From Hyphomonas sediminis (GTDB lineage Bacteria; Pseudomonadota; Alphaproteobacteria; Caulobacterales; Hyphomonadaceae), in assembly GCF_019679475.1 (NCBI RefSeq), contig NZ_JAIEZP010000001.1:558001-622000 (forward strand): a stretch of DNA of 64,000 nt, given 5' to 3'. How positions within the stretch are numbered: the first letter of the stretch is position 1; the number at the start of each line of letters is the position of its first letter. Shown in pieces: positions 1-10,200 of the stretch. A program made the position numbers and the translations under genes. The notes under the pieces were generated by a model. That model searched no databases and had not been told where the DNA came from. It was given only the letters and a program-made list of their open reading frames with translations.

Positions 1-2271
1 GCCGCCCTGGATCACGGCTTCCGGAGAGAAGTAATACTCCAGCGTCGCGTCAAAGTTGGTGGCGCGATAGGGATCAAGATCCGGATTTCCGAATTCGCCC
101 GTGCGCTCATTGTCATCATTCTCTTCGATGATGAAGCGGGGGGCCATCTTGCCGAAGCTCGGACGGACGATCGACTGGAACGCGCCGAAGCGGGCGACAA
201 TCTTGTCGCTCACATCGTAACGAATGTTCAGGCTGGGGAGTACATCCGTGTAGTCCTTGCTGATCGAGACAGGCGTCACGAACAGGGTGTCTTCGTCGAG
301 CGGCAGGCCGTCAACGATTGCGCCCTCTTCAACCAGCTCTGCACGGTTGCCGTTTGCGTTCAGCTCGGTCTTCTCAACGCGCACGCCGCCGATCACCCGG
401 AGCGGACCCGACTGGTACTTGCCCATCAGGTAGCCGGCCAGGATCTGCTCGTCTGCTTCATATCCCTCTACTGTCGAAGCAAATGCGGTGTCGAGTTCAT
501 TCAGCTCGAAGGCGCCGAGACCGTTGACCGCGATGAAGGCACGCGCACGATCGAGCGCCGGAACAACGCCCAGATCTGCCAAACCATAGGAAGGCGAACC
601 GGCGACATCGGCCAGCGTAAAATCGCCATCATAGTCGTCATAGATATCGTACTGGAAGGCGAGCGTCTTGTCGCGCTGGCGCAGCTTGGCGCCGGACTTC
701 ACTTCCAGCGTACCGTTGGAAAGCGCAAACTCACGGGCCACGTCAAACTTGACGGAGGTTTCCTTGTCCTTGGCACGCTCCCTGGTCGTCCGCTCAAGGA
801 GCGTAAATCCGTAATTGGACGGGTCGTTGAATGCGGCCTCGCCGAAGTCGATGTTAAAGGCAGGCTTGTCCATGTCGGAATAGTCAACCGTCACACCGAG
901 CGCGCCCGGCGTCTGGAAGCGGGCCTGGAAGCGCATCGGATCAAGCGAGCCATCTTCGGTCTGGTCTGCTTCCGAATAAGCGATGTCATAGTTCACCGTC
1001 CACGGACCGCTGACGGTTTCACCGCCAGCCGACACGGTGCGGATGGTCTGGATTTCGCGGCGGTCCTTGAGGTCGCGGCGAACCTGGATGCGGCCGTCCG
1101 CAGAGTCGAACGATGCCGAGTTGCCATCGATCGAAGTCGGCTCGTCAAAACCGAAAACCAAGCGGCGGCGCAGTTCAGTGTCGTCGAATTTGGAATAGAG
1201 GCCGCGAACATAGAGATTGGTGTTCTCGGTTGCGCGGAAATCGGCGCCCAGCGTGAAGCCGTAGCGCTCGCGGCGGACATCATAGTCGCGGTATTCGAGG
1301 TCTTCGGCGTAGCCATCGTCCTGCCAGCCATCCATCTCGATATTGTCGGTGGAGAATTGGCGGTCGTAGTAGCTAAAGCCGCCCGATAGACCCACTCGAT
1401 CCCCAATCAGCTTGATGAAGTCGATGGAGCCTTTCGGCGAAGTCTTGCCGTTGAGATCGTTGTAGGACCCCTCAAACGACATCGAGAAGAGATCTTTCTT
1501 CCGGTCGAAAGCAGAGGTCGTGTTGATCTCGATCGAGCCACCGATGGTGTCAGCATCCATGTCCGGGGTAAGGGATTTCTTGATCTCGATCGACTCGATG
1601 AGTTCCGACGGGATTACGTCCAGGGCCACAGCGCGCTCGTCACCGCCGGTTGCCAGGACGCGGTTGCCGTTGATCGAGGCGGAGTTGAGGTTCGGGTCAA
1701 GACCGCGCACCGAGACGAAGCGGCCTTCGCCCTGGTCGTTCAGAACATTCAAGCCAGGCGCGCGGCGCAGGGCTTCTGCCACGTTCTGGTCCGGGAACTG
1801 ACCAATAGCATCGCGGCTGAGAACGGTATCGACCGTATCGGATGCGCGCTGACGGGCCAGAGCGTTGAGCAGGTTCGCTTGCTGACCGATCACAAGCACC
1901 GTGTCCATGACGGCCGTATCGCCCTGCGCGCCGCGTGGCGCAAGCGCAAAGGATTCAACCGTCGCAGCGTTGTCAACGAGCGTGATCACGCGGGTCTGTT
2001 CCTCTGCACCCGGATAACGAACGCGCAGCGTGTAGGTGCCAGCCGGCACGTTAACGAAGCGGTAGGAGCCATCCTGACCAACCTCAGCACTCTGATTGAG
2101 CTCCACAAGCGTCACTTCTGCGCCGCGAAGCGACCGCGTGCCGCTGGAGTCAGCGACTTCGCCCGTCACCGTGCCGGCCATTGCGGCAGGAACGGCGATG
2201 GCAGTTGCCAGAATACTGGATGCGAGCAACCGGGCGGTCAGACCCCGGCCAAGGAAAGTAGAATCGAACAT
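1..2271 (-). CDS. TonB-dependent receptor (3' end beyond window)
   Basis: Outer-membrane active-transport receptor energised by TonB/ExbBD; substrate unknown. 757 codons are visible from an ATG preceded by AAGGG, and the C-terminal barrel strands lie outside the window. After a signal peptide cleaved near AMAG, residues about 33-110 form a carboxypeptidase-regulatory-like beta-sandwich (GTVTGEV... DGSYRFVNVPAGTYTLRV). The plug follows, with the run QFPDQNVAEALRRAPG and then VSVRGLDPNLNSASINGNRV. This wording is typical of the large Xanthomonas/Caulobacter TonB receptor family (TIGR01782 type), usually linked to plant or algal glycans, but nothing here fixes a ligand. The 234-bp spacer upstream has a 6-bp hairpin (CCGCTT/AAGCGG, 2284-2302) and no recognisable operator. 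It is probably a separate transcript from the antiporter behind it. Confidence 0.93.
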   Translation of the reverse strand, partial: MFDSTFLGRGLTARLLASSILATAIAVPAAMAGTVTGEVADSSGTRSLRGAEVTLVELNQSAEVGQDGSYRFVNVPAGTYTLRVRYPGAEEQTRVITLVDNAATVESFALAPRGAQGDTAVMDTVLVIGQQANLLNALARQRASDTVDTVLSRDAIGQFPDQNVAEALRRAPGLNVLNDQGEGRFVSVRGLDPNLNSASINGNRVLATGGDERAVALDVIPSELIESIEIKKSLTPDMDADTIGGSIEINTTSAFDRKKDLFSMSFEGSYNDLNGKTSPKGSIDFIKLIGDRVGLSGGFSYYDRQFSTDNIEMDGWQDDGYAEDLEYRDYDVRRERYGFTLGADFRATENTNLYVRGLYSKFDDTELRRRLVFGFDEPTSIDGNSASFDSADGRIQVRRDLKDRREIQTIRTVSAGGETVSGPWTVNYDIAYSEADQTEDGSLDPMRFQARFQTPGALGVTVDYSDMDKPAFNIDFGEAAFNDPSNYGFTLLERTTRERAKDKETSVKFDVAREFALSNGTLEVKSGAKLRQRDKTLAFQYDIYDDYDGDFTLADVAGSPSYGLADLGVVPALDRARAFIAVNGLGAFELNELDTAFASTVEGYEADEQILAGYLMGKYQSGPLRVIGGVRVEKTELNANGNRAELVEEGAIVDGLPLDEDTLFVTPVSISKDYTDVLPSLNIRYDVSDKIVARFGAFQSIVRPSFGKMAPRFIIEENDDNERTGEFGNPDLDPYRATNFDATLEYYFSPEAVIQGG

Positions 2272-2505
2272 GGGACAGCCCTTCCGCTTTAATTCGAAGC
2301 GGCGGGTAACAGTCGATTATCTCAGACTTGCGACAGTTTTGCGTAGTTATTGTTGCGGGGATCACGCGCCCCAGCCAGCGTGACCCGGAAAGCACGGATT
2401 ATACGGTATTTTGTATGTCGTTCGTCGTGTTTCGGTGAATTAAATGACAGCATCCGGCCTGTTCCCGGCACGTTGGTTACTTTGTGGCGCCGCGCCGATC
2501 TCCCC

Positions 2506-4356
2506 TTATGGGCTCTCGCCAACATTTCTGGCTCTTTCTGTATCGGTGTCTACCGAATTACGCCTGCCCGGTCGCAGCGCGTTCAACTTCTTCCAGGCCT
2601 GGCTCAACATGTCCGCTATCAGCGCGCCCGTGCCGGGGTCTTCCTCACCGATCACGATGCCGACTGTGCTCACATCACCCGCTTCGTCCAGCGCGCAGAC
2701 AACCAACTCCACGTCCCCGATCGATACCCTGTCTCCGATCACCGGATTTCCATCGAAGGCCTGATCGAGGAACTGGCCCGCTGTCAGCCCTTCATGACCT
2801 TCCACATCATCAAGGCCATACTGCTTGATGAGGTCGGTCATCCGTGTGGAACCTTTCATCCGAAACTGGATATCGGATTCCGTGACAGTCTCATCCGAGG
2901 GACCGGCATAGATCTGGTCAAGCAGACGCACCCGGCGCAACGACGAGAAAAGGTAGACCTGATCATTGGCCTGAAGCGGCCCGATCGTATGGATTGAATA
3001 AGACAGCCCGTCGCGGATCACCATCGCCGGACGCGCCCAGCGCGGCACACGCTCGCCCTTCGCAATCGCGCTGTCGGGATGGATCTTGTAGCCGACCAGT
3101 TCCATCTCCGCGCCACCGCGCAGCTCCAACTCCACCCGGTCGACCAGCCCCTGCTCGGTCGGCAGGCTCATGTTGAGCGCCTTGGCGGCCGGTTGCAGCG
3201 TCCAGCCCTGCACCAGCAGAGAGACGAGCACCATCACGAACACGACGTTGAAATAGAAGCTGCCATTCTCGATGCCGGACAGGCCCGGCAGGATCGCCAG
3301 CAGGATCGACACAGCGCCGCGCAGACCCACCCAACTCGTGAACAGCGTCTCCCGCGACTTGAACCCGAACGGGATGAGGCAAAGCCAGACAGCCAGTGGC
3401 CGGGCCACAAAGATCAGCACTGCCGACAGCACTAGCGCCGGGATCAATATGCGGCCGAACTCGGACGGCGTCGCCAGCAGGCCAAGCGCAAGGAACATCC
3501 CGATCTGCGCCAACCAGGTCATGCCCACCTGGAACCGGCGCAACCGGTGCGCAAACCGCACCTTGCGATTGCCCGCCACCACACCGGCAACATAGGCCGC
3601 CAGGAAGCCGCTACCGCCAAACAGCGCACAGACCGCAAACACCACCAGCGCGGCCGCAAGGCCCGAAATCGGATAGAGCCCCGGATCGAGGTTCACCAGC
3701 TTGTTGAGCAACCAGGATATACCGAACCCGCCCGCGATGCCGAAGATGACGCCCAGACCCATCTGTTGAATGAAGCTCAGGAAGATGTGGAGCCCAAACA
3801 GGGAGTCGGTGCTGGCCCCCGCCGCGATCAGCTCGATCAGCAGGATGGTGAGGAAGATCGCCATCGGGTCGTTGGCCCCGGATTCGATCTCCAGCGTCGC
3901 GCCCACGCGCTCGCGCAGGCGTATGCCCCCTGCCCTCAGGAGGAAGAACACAGCCGCCGCGTCCGTCGACGCGATGATCGAGCCAAGCAGGAACGCTTCA
4001 AGCCATCCGGCCCCGAACAGGAAGTGCGCGGCAACTCCCGTCAGTCCCGCTGTCAGAAGAACGCCCACCGTCGCCAAGCTTAGCGCCGGCGCGGCGGCCA
4101 CGCGATAGCTGCGAAACGATGTTTCAAATCCGCTGTCAAACAAAATGATGGCAAGCGCCAGCGAGCCGATAAAATAGGCGGCATACCCACTGTCAAAATT
4201 GATGCCCAGAAGGCCGTCTTCGCCCGCCAGCAGGCCAATGCCCAGGAAAACGAGAAGCAAGGGGGCGCCAAAACGCTGCGATACAAGGCTCGTCAGGGCG
4301 GCAAGGGAGACCAGTGCCGCACCGATCAGAATAGCGATGTTGACAGCATCAAACAG
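2506..4356 (-). CDS. CvrA/NhaP2-type cation/proton antiporter, CPA1 family
   Basis: Inner-membrane K+ or Na+/H+ exchanger. About 12 hydrophobic segments fill the first two thirds, with the CPA1 signatures STDAAAVFFLL and EIESGANDPMAIFL containing the ion-binding Asp residues. The C-terminal third is soluble, with a TrkA-C-like part (GYKIHPDSAIAKGERVPRW) and a CorC-like end, the architecture of E. coli CvrA. The start decides the N-terminus: homologues begin about 30 residues before the first TTG at 4260. The only in-frame initiator there is CTG at 4356, eight bases behind a perfect AGGAGG (4365-4370). It gives FDAVNIAILIGAALVSLAAL, the missing first helix. There is no in-frame ATG or GTG, and an in-frame TAG lies just upstream. 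Length is then 616 residues. Function is confident, the CTG start moderately so. Confidence 0.9.
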   Translation of the reverse strand: MFDAVNIAILIGAALVSLAALTSLVSQRFGAPLLLVFLGIGLLAGEDGLLGINFDSGYAAYFIGSLALAIILFDSGFETSFRSYRVAAAPALSLATVGVLLTAGLTGVAAHFLFGAGWLEAFLLGSIIASTDAAAVFFLLRAGGIRLRERVGATLEIESGANDPMAIFLTILLIELIAAGASTDSLFGLHIFLSFIQQMGLGVIFGIAGGFGISWLLNKLVNLDPGLYPISGLAAALVVFAVCALFGGSGFLAAYVAGVVAGNRKVRFAHRLRRFQVGMTWLAQIGMFLALGLLATPSEFGRILIPALVLSAVLIFVARPLAVWLCLIPFGFKSRETLFTSWVGLRGAVSILLAILPGLSGIENGSFYFNVVFVMVLVSLLVQGWTLQPAAKALNMSLPTEQGLVDRVELELRGGAEMELVGYKIHPDSAIAKGERVPRWARPAMVIRDGLSYSIHTIGPLQANDQVYLFSSLRRVRLLDQIYAGPSDETVTESDIQFRMKGSTRMTDLIKQYGLDDVEGHEGLTAGQFLDQAFDGNPVIGDRVSIGDVELVVCALDEAGDVSTVGIVIGEEDPGTGALIADMLSQAWKKLNALRPGRRNSVDTDTERARNVGESP

Positions 4357-4636
4357 CGTCCGGGCCTCCTATTCCCCGACGCTACCGCCGGGACCGAATT
4401 TTCTAAGCGAAATCTGAAACTAGGGACGAGAGCTCTGTTGCGCTAGAGCGCCAAAGTCATTTCCTGAGCCCTATCGGAACTTTTATTTTCCGTCTGTGCA
4501 AAAAGATCACGGAAACGTGAGAACAAGAGAGACGGAATCTTCAGCGTCATTCGTTTAAGCAATCGCGCGACCGGTTAACTGCAATGTGCCTGGCATTGCC
4601 TTGATCGGTAAGGTTCTTGGTCTAGTTCGGAAACAC

Positions 4637-6076
4637 ATGGCTGAAAAAGCATTTACCCGGTACGCGTGCCTGAGCGGCGCAGCGGTGATCGCGTTTGTTC
4701 TGGCGGGCTGCGCCTCTGTGCCACCTGCGCCCAAAGCTGAGCCCCCGCATGCGTCCGGGGACGCTTTCCGAGCCGTCACCAATCCCGGCCCTGTTTCCAG
4801 CGAATGGTGGACCGGCTTTGATGATCCCCTTCTGGCCGAACTCGTCCGCACATCGCTCGATGCCTCCCCTCTTCTCAAAGGCGCCGATTTCTCCGTCGCA
4901 GGCGCTGAGGCCTCACTTCGCCTTGCCCTGCTGGGCACAAGCCCCACCGCCAGCAGCCGCGCCGGCGCAACAGTCGCCCGCCCGACTGGGGCGAACGCCG
5001 ATACCCTGACCGCCAGCGCCACTGGCACGCTCGCCGCCAGTTGGGAACTCGACGCATTCGGCCGTATCGCCTCCCAGGTTGAAGCCGCCCGTTACGACGT
5101 GTCCGCTGCCCGCGAACTTCGCCGCGATGTGGCTGTCTCGCTCGCCTCGGAAACTGCCCTTGCCTATATTGACCTGCGCACAGCCGAGACGCGCCTCGAA
5201 GTCAGCCGCGGCAATGCGCAGAGCCAGTCCGAAGGCCTCGCCCTCATCCGCACCCTGTTCGATAATGGCCGCGCGACTCAGCTCGATCTTGATCAGGCAG
5301 AAGCCCAGTATCGCACGACCCTCGCCAACCAACCGGTGTACGAGGCCGCCCGCGAAGCCGCCCTTAGTCGCCTGGCGGCCCTGACTGCCGCGCCGGCGAC
5401 CAATCCGGACAGCCTCATGGCGCTTGTTTCGTCAGGCCCCGGTATCATTCCTGCGCTAAATGCCCCGCTGGCCGCTGGCTCTCCGGAAGACCTGCTACGC
5501 CGGCGCCCGGATATCCGCGTGGCCGAAGCCCGGGTCGGCGCCGCGCTCGCGCTTGGCGACGCGGCTCGGGCAGACCTCTTCCCGCGCATTACGCTGAACG
5601 CCAGCCTGCTGGGTCTCGTGCGCAACACTGGCGTTGCGCTCAGCGACGAGAGCATCGGTTTCGATTTCGGCCCCGCCATCAGCTGGGCCGGCCCGGACCT
5701 GCGCGGCGTTTACGCAAATATCGACATTACTGACGCCCGCACGGGCCAGGTGCTTGCCAATTACGAGGCTACGGTTCTTGATGCTCTGGCAGATGCCGAA
5801 ACGGCGCTGACGGGCCTCTCCTCCGAACAGCGCCGCACCGCTGATCTCGAAGCAGCCCTTGCCTCTGCGCGCAGAGCGCTCGATCTGGCCCGCCTCAGAT
5901 ATCAGGAAGGCCTTGATAGCTACCTCAACGTCCTCGACGCGCAGCGCTCGCTGCTCGACGCGGAAGACCGCCTTGCGGTAAACAGGGCCGATACGGCCCG
6001 AGCCGCCGTCCGCGCCTACAGAAGTCTGGGCGGGATATGGACCGACGAAGAACTCGCCGCCTACCGGGCGGAATAG
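4637..6076 (+). CDS. RND efflux outer-membrane channel lipoprotein (NodT/OprM family)
   Basis: TolC-like exit duct of a tripartite drug-efflux pump, lipid-anchored in the outer membrane. The ATG start gives MAEKAF, a hydrophobic stretch and the lipobox LAGC at about residue 22. A GTG 51 bases upstream is in frame but would lengthen the signal peptide. Two repeated outer-membrane-efflux-protein domains follow (residues roughly 70-260 and 290-465), with the family motif DLLRRRPDIRVAEARVGAA in the second. The 479-residue length is normal. It is first in an operon with the adaptor 8 bp downstream and then the inner-membrane pump. The NodT-family assignment is from overall pattern; the exported compounds are unknown. 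Confidence 0.93.
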   Translation: MAEKAFTRYACLSGAAVIAFVLAGCASVPPAPKAEPPHASGDAFRAVTNPGPVSSEWWTGFDDPLLAELVRTSLDASPLLKGADFSVAGAEASLRLALLGTSPTASSRAGATVARPTGANADTLTASATGTLAASWELDAFGRIASQVEAARYDVSAARELRRDVAVSLASETALAYIDLRTAETRLEVSRGNAQSQSEGLALIRTLFDNGRATQLDLDQAEAQYRTTLANQPVYEAAREAALSRLAALTAAPATNPDSLMALVSSGPGIIPALNAPLAAGSPEDLLRRRPDIRVAEARVGAALALGDAARADLFPRITLNASLLGLVRNTGVALSDESIGFDFGPAISWAGPDLRGVYANIDITDARTGQVLANYEATVLDALADAETALTGLSSEQRRTADLEAALASARRALDLARLRYQEGLDSYLNVLDAQRSLLDAEDRLAVNRADTARAAVRAYRSLGGIWTDEELAAYRAE

Positions 6077-6084
6077 GAAATCCC

Positions 6085-7233
6085 ATGTTGAAGCTGAGCC
6101 GACCGACCATCCTGAAAGCCGCTGGCGCTGCCCTCCTGGTCGCCGCCCTTGTGGCCACCCCTGCCCTCACCCAGCAGCGCACCGGCGGCGCGGGCGGTCA
6201 GGCTGGCGGCCCGCCGCCAAGCAGCGTGTTTGTCGAACCCATCCGGGAGCAGACCTTCTCGAGCCGCGTCGAAGCCATCGGCACGCTGGAACCGAATGAG
6301 CGCGCAGACCTCACACTGACGGCGACCGACCGGGTCACAGCCATCTTCTTTGAAGACGGCGACCGCGTGAAGAAAGGCAAGACGCTGCTTTCCCTCGCCC
6401 AGCGTGAGCAGGTAGCGCTGGTCGAGTCCGCTGAAGCAGATCTCGCTCAGGCCAATATCGATCTGACCCGCATCCAACCGCTTGCCGAGCAAGGCGCCGT
6501 TTCGGCCTCTGAACTCGATGTCGCTCGCCGCAATGTCAACACCGCAGCTGCCCAGTTGCGCGCTGTCCAGTCGCGCCAGAACGACCGTGTCCTGATCGCT
6601 CCGTTTGATGGTGTTCTCGGCTTCCGCCGTGTCAGCGTCGGCTCGCTCGTCCGCCCCGGTGATGTCGTGGCCACCCTGATTGATGACAGCGTCATGCGCC
6701 TCGAGTTTGCCGTTCCGTCTACATATCTTCGTGTGCTGCGTCCGGGTCTCGAAATCCAGGCATCAACCAGCGATCTTCCCGGCCAGACCTTCACCGGCAC
6801 AGTCGACTCCATCGACAACGCCATCGATCCGGTCACCCGCTCGGTACGCGTCCGCGCCAAGGTGCCTAATCCGGCCGGCATCCTCACCTCAGGCATGTAT
6901 ATGTCCGTCAATCTGATGGCCGAGCCGCGCCGCGCGCTGGCCATCCCGGAAGTGGCGCTCCAGCCGCGTGGTCCTGAGACCTTTGTCTGGGTGGCCGACA
7001 CCAGCGGCGCCGCTCCCGTCGCCCGCCGTGTGAAGATCGAGCCGGGCCTGCGCCATGAAGGCCGCGTGGAAGTTGTCTCCGGGCTTGAGCCTGGCCAACT
7101 GATCATTTCCGAAGGCACGATGCGACTGCGCGAAGGCGCCGTGGTCAAGATTGAAGACAAGGCGATCCTCCAGCCTGGCTCTACCAAGGCAAGCAGCTCT
7201 GCTGCCGGCGGTCCCGTCGTGAACGGGAGATAA
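6085..7233 (+). CDS. RND efflux periplasmic adaptor (membrane fusion protein)
   Basis: HlyD/AcrA-type adaptor joining the outer-membrane channel to the RND pump. ATG at 6085 follows an AGGA box and gives a 382-residue protein with an N-terminal signal anchor (LLVAALVATPALTQQ). Then come the barrel-sandwich lipoyl halves (RVTAIFFEDGDRVKKGKTLL and VLIAPFDGVLGFRRVSVGSL) flanking a short alpha-hairpin. Beta-barrel and membrane-proximal domains follow (VPSTYLRVLRPGLEI, TRSVRVRAKVPNPAG, AIPEVALQPRGPETFVWV). No lipobox is seen, so anchoring is by a membrane helix or none. Four bases separate its stop from the pump gene, implying translational coupling. The family is confident; substrate specificity cannot be read. 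Confidence 0.93.
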   Translation: MLKLSRPTILKAAGAALLVAALVATPALTQQRTGGAGGQAGGPPPSSVFVEPIREQTFSSRVEAIGTLEPNERADLTLTATDRVTAIFFEDGDRVKKGKTLLSLAQREQVALVESAEADLAQANIDLTRIQPLAEQGAVSASELDVARRNVNTAAAQLRAVQSRQNDRVLIAPFDGVLGFRRVSVGSLVRPGDVVATLIDDSVMRLEFAVPSTYLRVLRPGLEIQASTSDLPGQTFTGTVDSIDNAIDPVTRSVRVRAKVPNPAGILTSGMYMSVNLMAEPRRALAIPEVALQPRGPETFVWVADTSGAAPVARRVKIEPGLRHEGRVEVVSGLEPGQLIISEGTMRLREGAVVKIEDKAILQPGSTKASSSAAGGPVVNGR

Positions 7234-7237
7234 GCCG

Positions 7238-10200
7238 ATGCTTCTGTCGGATGTGTCGGTCAAGCGGCCCGTATTTGCGTCGGTTATTTCTCTCATCCTC
7301 ATCGTCTTCGGCCTGGTCGCCTTCTCGCGCCTGCCTCTGCGTGAGTTTCCGGATATCGATCCGCCGGTCGTCTCGATCAGCACCAACTATCCGGGCGCGT
7401 CCGCTTCGGTTGTCGAGACACGGATCACTCAGCTTATCGAAGATCGGATCGCCGGCGTCGAAGGCGTTCGTTTCATCAATTCGCGTTCTTCCGACGGACG
7501 ATCCAATATCTCCATCGAATTCCGGATCGACCGGGATATCGAGTCAGCGGCCAATGATGTGCGCGACCGTGTGGCCAGCGTGGCCGACCGGATGCCGCCC
7601 GAGGCCGATCCCCCCGAAGTCGAAAAAGCAGATGCGGACGATGATGTCATTCTCTGGCTCAACCTTGCCAGCTCCAGCCTTTCAACGCCCGAACTGACAG
7701 ACTATGCCAACCGGAACCTGATAGATCGCTTTTCCGCGCTTGATGGGGTTGCCCGTGTCCAGATCGGCGGCGCGCGCGACTATGCCATGCGCGTCTGGCT
7801 CGACCGGCGCGCGCTCGCTGCGCGCGGCCTTACTGCAGGCGACATCGAACGCGCTCTGCGCGCCGAGAACGTTGAAGCGCCTGCCGGTAGTCTCGAATCC
7901 GGTTCCACCAACTATACCCTCCGCATCAACCGCCCGTTCCGCACGGCTGAAGACTTCGCCGGCCTCGTGATCGCACAGGGCGATGGGTATCTCGTGCGTC
8001 TCGGTGATGTCGCCCGTGTCGAGCGCGGCACCGCCGAAGACCGCACCATGTTCCGTGGCAATGGCGAACCCATGGTCGGCCTCGGTATGGTGAAACAATC
8101 GACGGCAAATACCGTCGACGTCGCCAAAGGCGCCAAGGCGCTCGCCGAAGAACTGAACAAGACGCTGCCAGACGGGATGCAGATCTATCTCTCCTTCGAC
8201 AGCTCCGTCTTCATCGAAGCATCGATCCGGGAAGTCTGGTCGACGCTCGCCATCGCCGTCTGCCTTGTCACGCTGGTCATCTTCCTCTTCCTCGGAAGCT
8301 TCCGCACGACCATCATTCCGGCCATCACGGTTCCGGTCTCGGTGATCGCGACCTTTATCGTGCTCTACTCGCTCGGTTTCACGCTCAACCTGCTTACCCT
8401 GCTCGCGCTCGTGCTCGCCATCGGCCTGCTCGTCGATGACGCCATCGTGGTGTTGGAAAACATTCACCGGCGCATGCAGGAAGAAGGCGAATCCCCTCTG
8501 GTTGCCGCTTTCAATGGCACGCGCCAAGTCGGCTTCGCCATAGTTGCCACCACACTCGTCCTGATGGCCGTGTTCATCCCGATCACGTTAATGGAGGGCA
8601 ATACAGGCCGTCTGTTTACGGAATTTGCCGTGACGATTGCGGCAGCCGTCGGTTTCTCGAGTTTGATCGCCCTGACGCTATCGCCCATGCTGGCTTCGAA
8701 AATCCTGAAGCCCCACAGCGAGTCGCGCAGCGGTCCTCTCTCCGGCTTCATCCAGGGCATCGATTCCACCATCGACAAGGTACGCGCCGGCTATTCCCGC
8801 ATCTTTGACGTGCTCGTTCGCCGCCCCCTGGCCGTGGCCCTTGCAACGCTCGGCATCATGGGTGCCAGCTGGTTCATCTTCCAGGATCTCGGCACCGAAT
8901 ATGCCCCGCGCGAAGACAGGGGCAGCTTCTTTATCTCCGTGCGCGGACCGGAAGGTGCCTCATTCGAGTATATGGAGCGCTATCTGGACGAGATCGAGCG
9001 CCGCCTCCTGCCCTACACCGAAACCGGCGAAATCAGCCGCCTGCTGCTGCGCGCGCCCGGCTGGGGCGGCGGTTATAACCAGGCCAATGTCGTCGCCGTT
9101 CTCAATGATTGGAGCGCCCGCCGCCCGGCAGACGAAATTATCGCCGAGATCAATGGCAAGATGGCCGACCTTCCCGGCATTCGTGGCTTTGCCATGATGC
9201 GCCAGGGCCTCGCCGGTGGCGGCGGAAAACCCGTCCAGTTCGTTATCGGCGGCCCATCTTACGAACAGCTGGTGGAATGGCGCGACGCTTTCGTCGAGGC
9301 GCTCGAGGCAGACAATCCGGGCATCACTGACCTCGACTGGGACTTCAAGGAAACCCAGCCGCAATACCGCATCCAGATCAATTACGAGCGCGCCGCTGAC
9401 CTTGGCGTCACCGTCACCGAGATCGGCACCACACTCGAAACCATGCTCGGCTCGCGCCGCGTCACCACCTATATCGACAATGGCGAAGAGTATGACGTGC
9501 TGCTGGAAGGCATCCGTTCCGACCAGAATACGCCAACCGATGTGCAGAACATCTATGTCCGCTCCACGCGGTCGGGCGAGCTAATCCCGCTCTCGAGCAT
9601 CGTGACGCTTGTCCCCTATGCCGACAGCCCGACGCTCAACCGCTACAACCGCGTGCGCGCCATCACCATCAACGCAGACCTCCAACCCGGTATCACCCTT
9701 GGGGATGCGCTGGACGGTATGGAACGCATCGCCCGTGATGTCCTGCCAACCGAAGCCACGATCGACTATAAAGGCCAGTCGCTGGAGTTCCGCTCCGCCG
9801 GCGCCTCGATCACCTTTGTCTTCGGCGTCGGCCTGCTGATCGTCTTCCTCGTTCTGGCCGCACAGTTCGAAAGCTGGATCCACCCGATGGTGATCATGCT
9901 TTCGGTCCCGGCAACTCTTGCTGGTGGCCTGCTCGGCCTCTGGCTGACCGGTCAGACGCTCAATATCTACACCCAGATCGGCCTCATCATGCTGATCGGT
10001 ATCGCGGCCAAGAACGGCATTCTCATCGTCGAGTTCGCCAACCAGCTGCGCGATGAGGGCAAGGATTTCGACACGGCCCTAAAGCAGGCCGCCCTTGCCC
10101 GGATGCGCCCCATCCTGATGACTGGCCTGACGACCGCCGTCGGCGCCGTTCCTCTCATCGTCACCAGCGGCGCCGGGGCCGAAACCCGCATCGCCATCGG

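Noticed and set aside
2272-2505. Cobalamin riboswitch or iron-box in the TonB receptor leader
   Set aside because: No B12-box or dyad recognisable; only a 6-bp hairpin.
4613-4628. GTTC-N8-GTTC upstream of the efflux lipoprotein start, resembling a LexA box
   Set aside because: Spacer is eight, not seven, bases, and efflux operons are not typical SOS genes.
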